In this document: in pieces, positions 53,351 through 62,352 of the stretch
Layout: each line of letters starts with the position of its first letter
Position numbering within the stretch: the stretch's first letter is position 1
Source of the DNA: Enterococcus alcedinis
GTDB lineage: Bacteria; Bacillota; Bacilli; Lactobacillales; Enterococcaceae
Length of the DNA: 64,000 nt
Assembly: GCF_014635985.1 (NCBI RefSeq)
Contig: NZ_BMDT01000002.1
Location: 1 to 64,000, forward strand
Reading direction: 5' to 3'
Translations under genes and position numbers: made by a program
Notes under the pieces: generated by a model
Database searches by the model: none
Told to the model about the DNA's origin: nothing
What the model saw: only the letters and a program-made list of their open reading frames with translations

Positions 53351-54273
53351 TGAAAAAGATGAAACAACTCTTCTTATTTTTTGTCATGGCTTTTGCACTA
53401 TCCGCTTGCTCCTTACCTGGTCTTAAAACCAGTAACGATCCGAATACGATTGCGATTACGGGTGGTATCACAACCGAAGCGCAAATTCTAGCAAGTCTGG
53501 TCGCAGAAATGATAGAACATTACACAGATAAGAATACAACCATTATCAACAACTTAGGAACAACGAATATTAACCATCAAGCGATGTTAAATGGCGATGC
53601 CCAAATTTCAGCGGCACGTTATACCGGAACCGATGTCGCTTCTACTTTACAACTGGAACCGATTATTGATCCAAAAGAAGCATTTACTGTCGTCAAACGT
53701 GAATTTAAAGAACGCTTCAATCAAGTATGGTACCCTTCCTATGGTTTTGCCAACACCTATGTTTTTCTTGTTCGACAAGACACAGCCGAAGAGTTTAATT
53801 TAAAAACTGTCAGCGATTTAGCTCAAGTAGCCGATCAACTCGTTGTCGGTGCTGACCGTGCTTGGATGGCGCGTGAAGGCGATGGTTACCAAGGTTTCGT
53901 TAAGACGTATGGCTTTAGCTTTGAATCGATTTTGCCAATGCAAATTGGTCTGGTCTACAATGCGGTTGCAGCTAATCAAATGGATGTCGTCTTAGGGTAT
54001 TCAACCGATGGACGAATTGCCAGTTATGATTTAGTCATGTTAGAAGACGATTTGAACTTCTTCCCACCTTACGACGCTTCACCTGTTATCACCCAAGAAT
54101 TACTGGATGAAGTGCCAGAACTAGATACGATTTTAATGAAGCTTGCAGGTGTGATTGATACAACCATGATGCAAAAATTAAACTATTTATCCGACAATGA
54201 TTTAATCGAACCATCAATTGTCGCGAAAGATTTTTTAGAAGAAAACAATTATTTCGAAGAAGGAGGGAAATAA
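53350..54273 (+). CDS. opuCC: Osmoprotectant-binding lipoprotein OpuCC
   Basis: The 307-aa product has a lipoprotein signal (FVMAFALSACSLPG, lipobox Cys near 20) and an OpuAC-like domain (NTIAITGGITTEAQILASLVAEMI, VVGADRAWMAREGDGYQGF, DVVLGYSTDGRI). It captures glycine betaine, carnitine or choline outside the membrane; the ligand is not identified here. RBS AGGAGG. Confidence 0.95.
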   Translation: MKKMKQLFLFFVMAFALSACSLPGLKTSNDPNTIAITGGITTEAQILASLVAEMIEHYTDKNTTIINNLGTTNINHQAMLNGDAQISAARYTGTDVASTLQLEPIIDPKEAFTVVKREFKERFNQVWYPSYGFANTYVFLVRQDTAEEFNLKTVSDLAQVADQLVVGADRAWMAREGDGYQGFVKTYGFSFESILPMQIGLVYNAVAANQMDVVLGYSTDGRIASYDLVMLEDDLNFFPPYDASPVITQELLDEVPELDTILMKLAGVIDTTMMQKLNYLSDNDLIEPSIVAKDFLEENNYFEEGGK

Positions 54274-54274
54274 G

Positions 54275-54937
54275 ATGGCTGACTTGAATTTATTCCAACA
54301 ATTCCTACTTTATTTCAATGAAAATGGTGGCTATGTCTTCACACAATTCGTACGCCATTTCCTGATTTCCTTCTACGGTGTCCTATTTGCAGCAATCGTC
54401 GGTATTCCACTTGGTATTTTTATTTCACGTCGAGTGACTTTAGCCGACTGGGTGATGCGAATTGCCAATCTCATTCAAACAATTCCCGCGTTAGCGATGG
54501 TTTCGATTTTAATGCTTGGACTCGGTCTAGGGGTTAACGTCGTGATTGTAACGGTCTTTCTATATTCCTTATTACCAATTATCAAAAATACTTACACTGG
54601 CATGCGCCAAGTCGATGCAGGGATTTTAGATGTCGGTAAAGGAATGGGAATGACACAATGGCAACGATTGTATTTAGTCGAAATCCCACTATCGATTTCC
54701 GTTATTATGGCTGGGATTCGAAATGCCCTCGTCCTTGCGATTGGAATTACCGCAATCGGTACTTTCGTTGGTGCCGGTGGTCTTGGGGATATCATCGTCC
54801 GTGGAACGAACGCGACAGATGGTGCAGCGATTATTTTAGCCGGTGCGCTACCGACCGCTGCGATGTCGATTTTTACCGACTGGTCATTAGGAATTATTGA
54901 ACGAAAACTCGATCCAACAAGTAAAAAGAAAAATTAA
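54275..54937 (+). CDS. opuCD: Osmoprotectant ABC permease OpuCD
   Basis: The 220-aa permease is similar to OpuCB: EAA loop VGKGMGMTQWQRLYLVEIPLSISVIMAGIRNAL and IGTFVGAGGLGDII. Last gene of the four; the operon ends in a strong terminator at 54943-54995. Confidence 0.95.
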   Translation: MADLNLFQQFLLYFNENGGYVFTQFVRHFLISFYGVLFAAIVGIPLGIFISRRVTLADWVMRIANLIQTIPALAMVSILMLGLGLGVNVVIVTVFLYSLLPIIKNTYTGMRQVDAGILDVGKGMGMTQWQRLYLVEIPLSISVIMAGIRNALVLAIGITAIGTFVGAGGLGDIIVRGTNATDGAAIILAGALPTAAMSIFTDWSLGIIERKLDPTSKKKN

Positions 54938-54942
54938 TAACT

Positions 54943-54995
54943 AAAAAAAGCTTTTCTCTTCATCGATTAAAACCGATGAGAGAAAAGCTTTTTTT
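54943..54995 (+). terminator. opuC operon terminator
   Basis: A long, nearly perfect stem (AAAAAAAGCTTTTCTC..GAGAAAAGCTTTTTTT) just past opuCD. Confidence 0.95.
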
Positions 54996-55416
54996 GTTGT
55001 TTGAATGGTACTATTGTTCTTATTTTTGGAGTTCCCTCCTACTTTTAGAGTTATTAGTTAAGTAGTGTTGACGGACTCAAGCTGACTAAGGACAGTAGTC
55101 AGACTCGTTAGAATTTTTCCACTCAATTTATTCGATATTGTTCTTAAAACCGATTGAGATGAATAAAGAAAAAAGTTGCTGACTTCCAATTTGGAAATCA
55201 ACAACTTTTTCCTCTCATGAATGCGAAAGAGACGTAACCGATTATGCGGACGTTCTGACGTCATCCACCTCTACTTTTTGCGATTGACTGTCGAAACGTT
55301 ATCCCCCTATTTATACTTTGATTGCTAGCCCATTTCAAAAAAATATCGCTTTTGGTTGTGACTTTGATGTACGAGACATCTCCTGCTTTCGTTTCTGGTG
55401 AATCACGTAAAAAAAA
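54996..55416. other. Intergenic region with terminator-like hairpin and no clear gene
   Basis: Between the opuC terminator and repeat B4 there are about 420 bp. A hairpin GTTGCTGACTTCC..GGAAATCAACAAC flanked by A and T tracts lies at 55169-55210. Minus-strand frames of 68 codons (55261-55467 and 55058-55264) have no RBS and look non-coding; degraded sequence from a lost gene is possible. Confidence 0.4.
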
Positions 55417-55592
55417 GGTGTGACAAAAATCGTTTTGCTCTGAGAATCTGGAAGTAAATTCGAACAATCGGGGCTTTCAATTGCTCGAATTTAGTGAAGT
55501 TTCGAAAAAGAGCAGACTTTTTTCACCCGTATATCGATCAAACGCTCGTGAAAAGACAAGGGGCTGTGACATATGTCATAGCCCCTTGCCTT
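55417..55592 (+). repeat. Family B palindromic element, copy B4 (fullest)
   Basis: GGTGTGACAAAAATCG and TTTTGCTCTGAG pair with CGAAAAAGAGCAGAC and TTTTTTCACCC. An inner hairpin AATTCGA..TCGAATT lies between, and GGGGCTGTGAC-ATAT-GTCATAGCCCC plus a T-rich tail ends the element (55560-55592). It is the clearest example of the composite shared with B1, B2 and B5. Confidence 0.72.
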
Positions 55593-55606
55593 TTCTCTAT
55601 TCATTT

Positions 55607-58312
55607 TTAATGAAAGAAGTGACTCTCTCTTGCTCGTTTTTCGATTTTTTCGGTAAAGGGTTCAACTTTTGGATAGACCCATGTGCCGAGGATGGCAAAA
55701 ACAATCATCAGGCTAATTAAGACGATGATGTCTAGCCAAGCATTTGCCCAATAAATACCTCCTGTTGCTTCTCTTAAAAGATTCACAGCGTAAGTAAAAG
55801 GTAAAAATGGATGAATTGCTTGGAAGAAAGGACCCGATACTTGGATTGGGTAATTTCCACCTCCACCTGAAATTGAAAGGACGAGGATAATAATCCCGAT
55901 ACCTTTACCTAGATTTCCAAAGAGTGCCACGAAGACATAAATCATCATCATAAAGGTTAAGGCAATCAAGACCGCGAATAAAACACTGGCTAGTGGATTG
56001 GCGGTATCAACGCCTAGTCCCCAAAGATTCCCCAGTGAAACAATGAGTGCTTGCGGGATTGCAATGCTTAAGAAGGTCAGTAGGCGTGCGACAAACGTTT
56101 CTCTCTTAGTATATTTCCCTTTTTCTTCCTCACTCAAATGAAACGATGTAGCGGCTAAGCTCGACAGTAACAAGGCTCCGACCCATAAACACAACGCAGT
56201 ATAAAACGGCGTGCTCGCAGAACCATTGTTTTCGATTGGATAATATTCTTTTCGTTTCAACTCGACCGGATTGGCCAAGAATTCACTTTCAGATAACGCA
56301 TCGGCTTTCAATAATTTGATAATGTCACCTAAATCAATCATTGATTCGCCTTTTTCAATCGCTGCGGCGGCTTTTTTAATTCCTTGTTGAATCGTTGGCC
56401 AGTCCTCATTGATTAAACGTACGCCCTCATTTAAGGCACTTTCCACACTTGGCATTTTATCATTGACCATCGTTAAAGTGTCGGTCATTTCCTTTTTAAT
56501 TACGGGCCACTCATTTTGACTGAAGGCTGCCGCTCGTTGGAGTTTTTCACCTAAAACGGGCAAATCATTTTTATATAATTCTGCCCCACGATTAATGCCT
56601 TGAATAATCGTTGATAGGTGGCTACTCAACATTTGATTGGCTGTATGAATTTCTTGACCAATGGCTGGTAACTCTTTTTCATATTTTTCTAACAGTTGAA
56701 CCGCATTTTGAATCGTTGTTTGTGTCGCACTTAGCAACTTCGTTAAGTCAATTTGACTGCCTTTTTCAAGTAGTTGTTGCACGTTACTTAAGGCTGGTAG
56801 GACTTCTTGAGTTAATGTGCGGTCAATTGTTGCAGTGATATTGGCAACATCGATACTTCCAATGACTTGGTTAATACCTGCTGAAACAGCTTCAATTTGA
56901 TTCACATGTTCTAAAAGCGTTTCTTTAGAGATCGTATCACTATTCGAAATTAAAAACTGGTTCAATTGTTGCAGCTGCTGAATGCGTTGTTTTACATCTG
57001 CTAGTTGTCCAAGGACCCCATCAAAGACTTGTTCCTGATTGATTTGAGTCAACCATTGACTGAGTCCATCAATGAGACGAATTTGTTCACTCATCGTTGT
57101 ATCAGCGGTTTGTAAAATACGTAAAATTGCCGCTTTCTCTTCTGGTGTGAGTCCTGTTTCTGGCTGTGATAGATAGGCTTGTAAATCCTTAGCGATACTG
57201 TTGATTCTCGCAGAAACGCTGCCCAATGCCTCAAAATTAAAGGTGACAATTTTTTGAATTTGTGGCAACGCTTGTTGAAGTTTCGTTGCCGCTTCCTGTG
57301 TTTTTGCCACAAAATTCGTCGAGTCTTCACCAAATTGTTGAATCATTGGTAACAAACTTTGCACTTGTTGAACGATTTCCAGTGCTTCTTTGCCTTCGGT
57401 GACACCTTCTGAAACGGTTTGGGCAATCTTCTCAAAATCCTGGTCAATCATCGCCACTTGTTGACTAGCTTGTTCAATTTCCGGGATTTTTTCTTGCAAG
57501 GTTAAAATAACTCCTGCTTCTTTTTGAATGTCAGGGAATTTTTCATTTAATGCGACGATTTTCGTCGCTAGCGCATCCACTTCTGGTAAGTAATCGACCA
57601 TTTCATTTGCTTTTGCTAATTTTTGTTTGATATTTGGTAGCTCTTTTTGAAGGGAAACAACCTCTTTCGTGTACCCGTCGATTTTACCGAGATTGTCATT
57701 TGTTGTTAAGATTAAATTTTTCACTTTATTAATCGATACAAGATTTTCTTCTAGTGTATAGCCAATCGCGTTAAAGACCTCTAACAATGTGCTGCTAGCA
57801 GTCTCGATGAATTGACGACTAATCTGTTCTTGAACACTCGTTGCGCCCTTCTCGGTAATCTTAGGCGCAATTGCATTGATTTTACCGTTAAAGTAATAGT
57901 TAATTTCTGGTTTTTTAATTTCACCATCCACGAAACTCAATAAATCCTCTGAAAACTCCGGTGGTAAATAAATGCCGGCATAATACTTACCTGACTGAAC
58001 CCCCTTAGTAATTTGTTCTTTGGAAGAAACAAACCGCCAACCGAGCTGCTTGTTTTTATGCAAATTGTCGATGACTTCTTCTCCGACGTTGACTTCCGTC
58101 TCTTTTAACGTCGCACCGATATCCGCACTGTAAACGGCAATCGGCAAATCTTTTGTATTACCGTACGGATCCCATAGCGCTTTGATGTTAAACCAAGCGT
58201 AAAGTGATGGCAGAACCATTAAGGCAATCACTAAAAATAATGCGATGGGATTTTGTCCGATTCGCTTCCAATCTAACCGATAAAGTTGTAAGACATTTCT
58301 TAGTTTTTTCAT
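55607..58312 (-). CDS. YhgE/Pip family membrane protein
   Basis: The 901-aa protein has one N-terminal membrane helix (NPIALFLVIALMVLPSLYAWFNIKALWDPYGNT), a long extracytoplasmic helical and coiled-coil region (about residues 60-690) and an ABC-2-like C-terminal block of five or six helices (LCLWVGALLLSSLAA; ALIVSLGNLWGLGV; PFFQAIHPFLPFTYAVNLLREA). This is the Pip/YhgE/EsaA group; relatives include phage infection protein and the type VII secretion component EsaA, but no other T7SS gene is here. RBS GAGGAAG. Confidence 0.93.
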   Translation of the reverse strand: MKKLRNVLQLYRLDWKRIGQNPIALFLVIALMVLPSLYAWFNIKALWDPYGNTKDLPIAVYSADIGATLKETEVNVGEEVIDNLHKNKQLGWRFVSSKEQITKGVQSGKYYAGIYLPPEFSEDLLSFVDGEIKKPEINYYFNGKINAIAPKITEKGATSVQEQISRQFIETASSTLLEVFNAIGYTLEENLVSINKVKNLILTTNDNLGKIDGYTKEVVSLQKELPNIKQKLAKANEMVDYLPEVDALATKIVALNEKFPDIQKEAGVILTLQEKIPEIEQASQQVAMIDQDFEKIAQTVSEGVTEGKEALEIVQQVQSLLPMIQQFGEDSTNFVAKTQEAATKLQQALPQIQKIVTFNFEALGSVSARINSIAKDLQAYLSQPETGLTPEEKAAILRILQTADTTMSEQIRLIDGLSQWLTQINQEQVFDGVLGQLADVKQRIQQLQQLNQFLISNSDTISKETLLEHVNQIEAVSAGINQVIGSIDVANITATIDRTLTQEVLPALSNVQQLLEKGSQIDLTKLLSATQTTIQNAVQLLEKYEKELPAIGQEIHTANQMLSSHLSTIIQGINRGAELYKNDLPVLGEKLQRAAAFSQNEWPVIKKEMTDTLTMVNDKMPSVESALNEGVRLINEDWPTIQQGIKKAAAAIEKGESMIDLGDIIKLLKADALSESEFLANPVELKRKEYYPIENNGSASTPFYTALCLWVGALLLSSLAATSFHLSEEEKGKYTKRETFVARLLTFLSIAIPQALIVSLGNLWGLGVDTANPLASVLFAVLIALTFMMMIYVFVALFGNLGKGIGIIILVLSISGGGGNYPIQVSGPFFQAIHPFLPFTYAVNLLREATGGIYWANAWLDIIVLISLMIVFAILGTWVYPKVEPFTEKIEKRARESHFFH

Positions 58313-58580
58313 TCTTCCTCACCTATTCTTTAATAACAGGACCTATGCGTCCATTTTACCAACGAATATTACGCCTCTTTGTCTTTCTTTTCAAGTATTA
58401 AACATGAAAACAGCCGTTTTTCTTTATTAAAGCAAAAAAAAGTGAACGGCATTATGTTTTCTCTTTTTTAAGTTATCTAGTAAGATAGATTTAAGAATTG
58501 CGCGCATCGCTTGATTGCATCCCATTCATAGCGCTAACAAAAAAATAAGCTTCATATAAAATAAATAAAGGAGTGAACTT

Positions 58581-59363
58581 ATGAAGGTCCTTTCATTAGA
58601 AGAAGTGTCATTTATTCGAAATCATAAGTTTTTATTAAATCAGATCAATTGGCAAGTCAACCCAGGGGAACACTGGGCATTATTAGGTTTAAATGGCGCT
58701 GGAAAAACACTCATTCTACAAATGATCACGGGAAATTTATGGCCGTCTGAAGGAAAAATTACCGTTTTAGGCGAAGTTTTCGGTCAAACATCGATTCCTG
58801 AATTAAGCAAACGCATTGGTTGGGTTAGTACGGCACTACAAGTTCGTTTACGTATGAACGATGTCGCCGAAGAAATTGTGCTATCTGGCAAATTTGCAAG
58901 TATTGGGATTTACCAAAAATATAGTCCCGCGGATTTAGAAAAAGCAAAAAAACATTTAACTGCTTTAAATGCTGCTGATTTAATCGGCAAACCGTATGCC
59001 CACCTCTCTCAAGGCGAGCGCCAAGTTGTTTTGATCGCTCGGGGGTTAATGGCCGATCCTGAATTATTAATTTTAGATGAGCCTTGCACTGGACTCGATT
59101 TGTTTGCTCGTGAAGACTTATTGCAAAGCATTCAACATTTAGCCGAAGCGCCGGATGCGCCAACGATTCTTTTCGTGACGCATCATACAGAAGAAATCAT
59201 GCCTTTTGTCTCACATGTTTGTTTATTACGAGAAGGCGAAATTTTTAACCAAGGAACGCGCGAGACGATGTTAACAACTCAGACTTTTCAACAGTTCTAT
59301 CAACACCCCGTTACGATTGCCCCTTATTCAGGCAATCGCTTGCTCGTTTCACCCCAAAAATAG
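58581..59363 (+). CDS. ABC transporter ATP-binding protein (YlmA-like)
   Basis: The 260-aa single ATPase has Walker A LLGLNGAGKTLILQMI, signature HLSQGERQVVLIARGL, Walker B LLILDEPCTGLD and the His loop VTHHTEEI. It resembles stand-alone ModF/YlmA-like ATPases. No permease gene is adjacent, so its partner is unknown. It diverges from YhgE; promoter region 58313-58580 unassigned. RBS AAAGGAG. Confidence 0.87.
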   Translation: MKVLSLEEVSFIRNHKFLLNQINWQVNPGEHWALLGLNGAGKTLILQMITGNLWPSEGKITVLGEVFGQTSIPELSKRIGWVSTALQVRLRMNDVAEEIVLSGKFASIGIYQKYSPADLEKAKKHLTALNAADLIGKPYAHLSQGERQVVLIARGLMADPELLILDEPCTGLDLFAREDLLQSIQHLAEAPDAPTILFVTHHTEEIMPFVSHVCLLREGEIFNQGTRETMLTTQTFQQFYQHPVTIAPYSGNRLLVSPQK

Positions 59364-59364
59364 T

Positions 59365-59490
59365 AAAAAGGCTGAGACAAAAGTCACAGCTTTTTTTGTT
59401 ATACGAACATTTGATAGATACACAAGTGAAAAAAATCGACTCTTTTCAGAAACGGCACTAAATATCTTAAAGTAAAATGATTTTTGACGT
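59365..59490 (-). repeat. Family B palindromic element, copy B5, with shared terminator
   Basis: On the minus strand it runs GTCAAAAATCATTTTACT..AGTCGATTTTTTTCACTTGTG..GCTGTGACTTTTGTCTCAGCC. The hairpin at 59365-59397 also serves as a terminator for the plus-strand ABC gene. It begins at the stop of the MATE gene. Confidence 0.6.
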
Positions 59491-60888
59491 TTAATCTAAA
59501 TTTTTCATCCACTTATTGCTAAGGAATCGTCGATAAAAAATCGCACCACGAATGCCCCACTCAATCGTCATCACGACGAAAATTCCAAGTAGTCCATAAC
59601 CGAGATAGACACCAATTAAATAACCGGCACCGATACGAAAAATCCACATTGAAAATAAAGAGACGGTTGTTGTAAACTTCCCATCACCAACCGCTCGTAA
59701 GGCAGAAGGTAAGACGAAGCTATAACACCAAGCCACGCCATGCATCACAAAAGCGACCATATAGATTTTAAAAATAATTGGAATCATTTCAGGTTCTGGA
59801 TTAAATAACTTCATCGCCCACGGAAACAATGGCAACAGTAAGATATCCACGGCGATAATCGCGACAATTCCTAAGCGAATAAAAGATTTGGTTAAGTTTT
59901 GAACGTCATTTAAATTTCGACGACCCACCGATTGTCCGACGATTGGTACGAGTGATGTTGCTAAGGCACTCGGAATAATTTCGGACAACTGTATCCAAGA
60001 ACCGGCAATCGCATTGGCTGCAATATGGGCGGTGCCAAAACTGACAATCATCATTTGCATAATGATTTTCCCGCCATTAAAAAAGAGCGATTCTGCAGCA
60101 AACGGTAAGGACGTTCGTAAAATAAAGCTGATTGTCGGAAAGTCCAATTGTGTTAAATCCTTTTTTCGTAGACGGAAATTTTGTCTATGTTGATACATTG
60201 AATAACTCGCAAAAATGACCCCTAAAAAACGAGAAATAAGCAACGACACGATCAAGCCGATTATCCCTAAATCAAAAATCAAAACGAATACCAGATTCGA
60301 AACCAGATAAACACTATTCATGAATAAGGAATTTTTCAATGAGTTTCGTGTAAAGCCTAATCCTCTTAAACTCCCATTAATCCCTTCAATCACTGCATGT
60401 GCAGGATAGCTCAGTAAGATGCCGACAAAATAGCCTTTGGCATGCGACATGACGAGCGCATCCGCTTTACCAAAGAGAAGATTCAATACGACGGGATGGA
60501 TGATTAAAAATAAGAGCATTAAAATCGTCCCAATAAACAACGTTCCATGAATGACACTAGCACTCAATGCCCCTAGTCCCTGTGTATCTCCCCGCCCATA
60601 GGCTCGCGAGATTAAGACCGTGCCACCTAAGCCGATTGCTACGAAAATTTGGACTAAAAAGACATTGATACTGCCGACCATATTGACCGCACTAATCGCA
60701 GCCGATCCTGATGAACTAATCATCGCAGTATTAATAAAGTTGAAACTAATTAAGAAAAATTGATCAATAATAACCGGAAAAAGAATCGCTAAAATTTCCC
60801 TTTGCGAAATTTCCTCCCCAACTAACGAGATACCTAATTTATGACCCACTTTAGCAAGCAATAGACTACCCTTTCTTTTCCTCATCAT
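59491..60888 (-). CDS. MATE-family efflux transporter
   Basis: The 465-aa product has about twelve helices with MATE repeats (AINMVGSINVFLVQIFVAIGLGGTVLISRAYGRGD; LATSLVPIVGQSVGRRN; GVAWCYSFVLPSALRAVGDGKFT). MATE proteins export cationic drugs or metabolites by sodium or proton antiport. Substrate unknown. No clear RBS precedes the ATG at 60888; a TTG at about residue 9 with AAAGGG upstream is another possible start. It lies 11 bp after proC. Confidence 0.9.
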   Translation of the reverse strand: MMRKRKGSLLLAKVGHKLGISLVGEEISQREILAILFPVIIDQFFLISFNFINTAMISSSGSAAISAVNMVGSINVFLVQIFVAIGLGGTVLISRAYGRGDTQGLGALSASVIHGTLFIGTILMLLFLIIHPVVLNLLFGKADALVMSHAKGYFVGILLSYPAHAVIEGINGSLRGLGFTRNSLKNSLFMNSVYLVSNLVFVLIFDLGIIGLIVSLLISRFLGVIFASYSMYQHRQNFRLRKKDLTQLDFPTISFILRTSLPFAAESLFFNGGKIIMQMMIVSFGTAHIAANAIAGSWIQLSEIIPSALATSLVPIVGQSVGRRNLNDVQNLTKSFIRLGIVAIIAVDILLLPLFPWAMKLFNPEPEMIPIIFKIYMVAFVMHGVAWCYSFVLPSALRAVGDGKFTTTVSLFSMWIFRIGAGYLIGVYLGYGLLGIFVVMTIEWGIRGAIFYRRFLSNKWMKNLD

Positions 60889-60899
60889 TTTTTGAGCAT

Positions 60900-61709
60900 T
60901 TATGCTTCGTTCATTTTACGACTTTTTCCGGCCGCGGCCTGAACGGCTTGCATGACTGTACTACGGAAATGATTGTCCTCTAATGCTTTCACCGCTTCAA
61001 TCGTCGTCCCTCCCGGTGAACAAACTTTATCTTTTAAAACGCCTGGATGTTCTTTCGTTTCAAGCACCATTTTTGCACTGCCTAAAACCGTTTGGGCCGC
61101 GAATTCATAGGCCATTTCACGTGGCATTCCTTCTAATACTGCGCCATCGGCTAAGGCTTCAATAAATAAATACACATACGCTGGTGCCGAACCACTAACG
61201 CCAATAAACGCATCAAAGAGATTTTCTGGTAATTCTTTCGCCGTTCCAACTTGATTAAACAAATTGAGAATGGTGGTGAATTGTTCCTCGCTGACAAATT
61301 GGTTACGCGTTAAAGCAATCGAACCTTCTAAAACAGCTAATGGCGTATTTGGCATTGCTCGGATACATGAGTAATCGCCTAGATTTGATTCAAATTCTGC
61401 TAACGTAATCCCCGCAGCCAATGACACCAAACAATGCTTTGGTGTTAAGAATGGTTTGATGTTTGCATAGAGCGTTCGTAACACTTGTGGTTTGACTGCA
61501 AAAATAACAATATCGACGGATTCAAAAAACGCCTTTTCATCTAAAACAGCGGTCACGCCATATGTTTCAACTGTTTTTTGTAACGTTGGTGCATAGCGAC
61601 GATTATACACAACAACCGCTTCTTTGGGATAAACCTCTTTTGCTAGTAGTCCTTGAATAATACTTTGTGCCATATTACCCGAACCATAAAAACCAATTTT
61701 AACCGTCAT
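60900..61709 (-). CDS. proC: Pyrroline-5-carboxylate reductase
   Basis: The 269-aa product has the nucleotide fold KIGFYGSGNMAQSIIQGLL, VDIVIFAVKPQVLR, IRAMPNTP and the signature VGVSGSAPAYVYLFIEALADGAVLEGMPR..PGGTTIEAV. It makes proline from P5C using NAD(P)H. Start 61709 has AGGAGGAAG; it overlaps the preceding gene's 3' end by none but lies only 10 bp away. Confidence 0.96.
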   Translation of the reverse strand: MTVKIGFYGSGNMAQSIIQGLLAKEVYPKEAVVVYNRRYAPTLQKTVETYGVTAVLDEKAFFESVDIVIFAVKPQVLRTLYANIKPFLTPKHCLVSLAAGITLAEFESNLGDYSCIRAMPNTPLAVLEGSIALTRNQFVSEEQFTTILNLFNQVGTAKELPENLFDAFIGVSGSAPAYVYLFIEALADGAVLEGMPREMAYEFAAQTVLGSAKMVLETKEHPGVLKDKVCSPGGTTIEAVKALEDNHFRSTVMQAVQAAAGKSRKMNEA

Positions 61710-61719
61710 TTTCTTCCTC

Positions 61720-61995
61720 CTAAAATTCAAATGAATCGAACTTTTTCTCGTACAGTGTCAAGCTTCCTCGACTAAGTATAGGCACGCTTTGATAGATTTT
61801 ATAAGGACAATCGAGCGCCCACTCTTGTTGCCCTTGTTGAAAAACAAGGATGTAACGACCCTCGACTTCATATTTATCAACGACAAGACAGTAGCCGATT
61901 TTTTCTTTTTTTAGCTCTTTAAAAAAGTGTCGGCTCTGTTTGATGATAAAAAACAAAAAGAGAACCGTCGTTAGAAAAATAACAAGTTTCCCCAT
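61720..61995 (-). CDS. Small membrane-anchored protein of unknown function
   Basis: The 91-aa product has one N-terminal helix (LVIFLTTVLFLFFIIKQ) and a small soluble domain (GYCLVVDKYEVEGRYILVFQQGQQEWALDCPYKIYQS). No family recognised. It sits between mazF and proC with 3-10 bp gaps and an AAGGGG RBS, so it is part of the acpS-alr-mazF operon. Confidence 0.7.
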   Translation of the reverse strand: MGKLVIFLTTVLFLFFIIKQSRHFFKELKKEKIGYCLVVDKYEVEGRYILVFQQGQQEWALDCPYKIYQSVPILSRGSLTLYEKKFDSFEF

Positions 61996-61998
61996 CGA

Positions 61999-62352
61999 TT
62001 ACCCCTTCTTTCTAGCGTCTAAACTTAAACTAATTCGCAACGCACGATCGACTTCTTGCATTTTTTGTGCCGTTAGTTGACAGACTTTTTCTTGTACCCG
62101 ACACTTATCGATCGTCCGGATTTGTTCCACTAAAATCATCGAGTCTCTTTTGAGTCCCGTTAGTGCTTTGGGCAATTCAATATGCGTCGGTAAGTTGGCT
62201 TTGCTTTTTTGAGTCGTAATCGCGGCAACAATCAAAGTCGAACCATGGCGATTCCCTAAATCATTTTGAATCAACAATACTGGGCGCACGCCACCTTGTT
62301 CTGACCCCTTAACAGGCGATAAGTCCGCAAAAAAGATTTCTCCACGCTTCAT
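61999..62352 (-). CDS. mazF: MazF/PemK-family endoribonuclease, no antitoxin beside it
   Basis: The 117-aa product has the MazF fold: KRGEIFFADLSPVKGSEQGGVRPVLLIQNDLGN, with the catalytic Arg in GVRPVLL and Thr in VAAITTQ, and a helix at the C-terminus. MazF toxins cleave mRNA at short motifs. The start overlaps the alr stop (ATGA) and a GAGGG RBS is present. No antitoxin-like ORF lies between alr and mazF or directly after; in Bacillus the antitoxin ndoAI lies there. Confidence 0.93.
   Translation of the reverse strand: MKRGEIFFADLSPVKGSEQGGVRPVLLIQNDLGNRHGSTLIVAAITTQKSKANLPTHIELPKALTGLKRDSMILVEQIRTIDKCRVQEKVCQLTAQKMQEVDRALRISLSLDARKKG

Noticed and set aside
55058-55467. Two minus-strand ORFs of 68 codons.
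   Set aside because: No RBS, no coherent domain, and they overlap a terminator-like hairpin and the family B repeat.
55607-58312. Taking the Pip/YhgE gene as EsaA of a type VII secretion system.
   Set aside because: No essC, esxA, essA or essB gene is present nearby; only the general family can be claimed.
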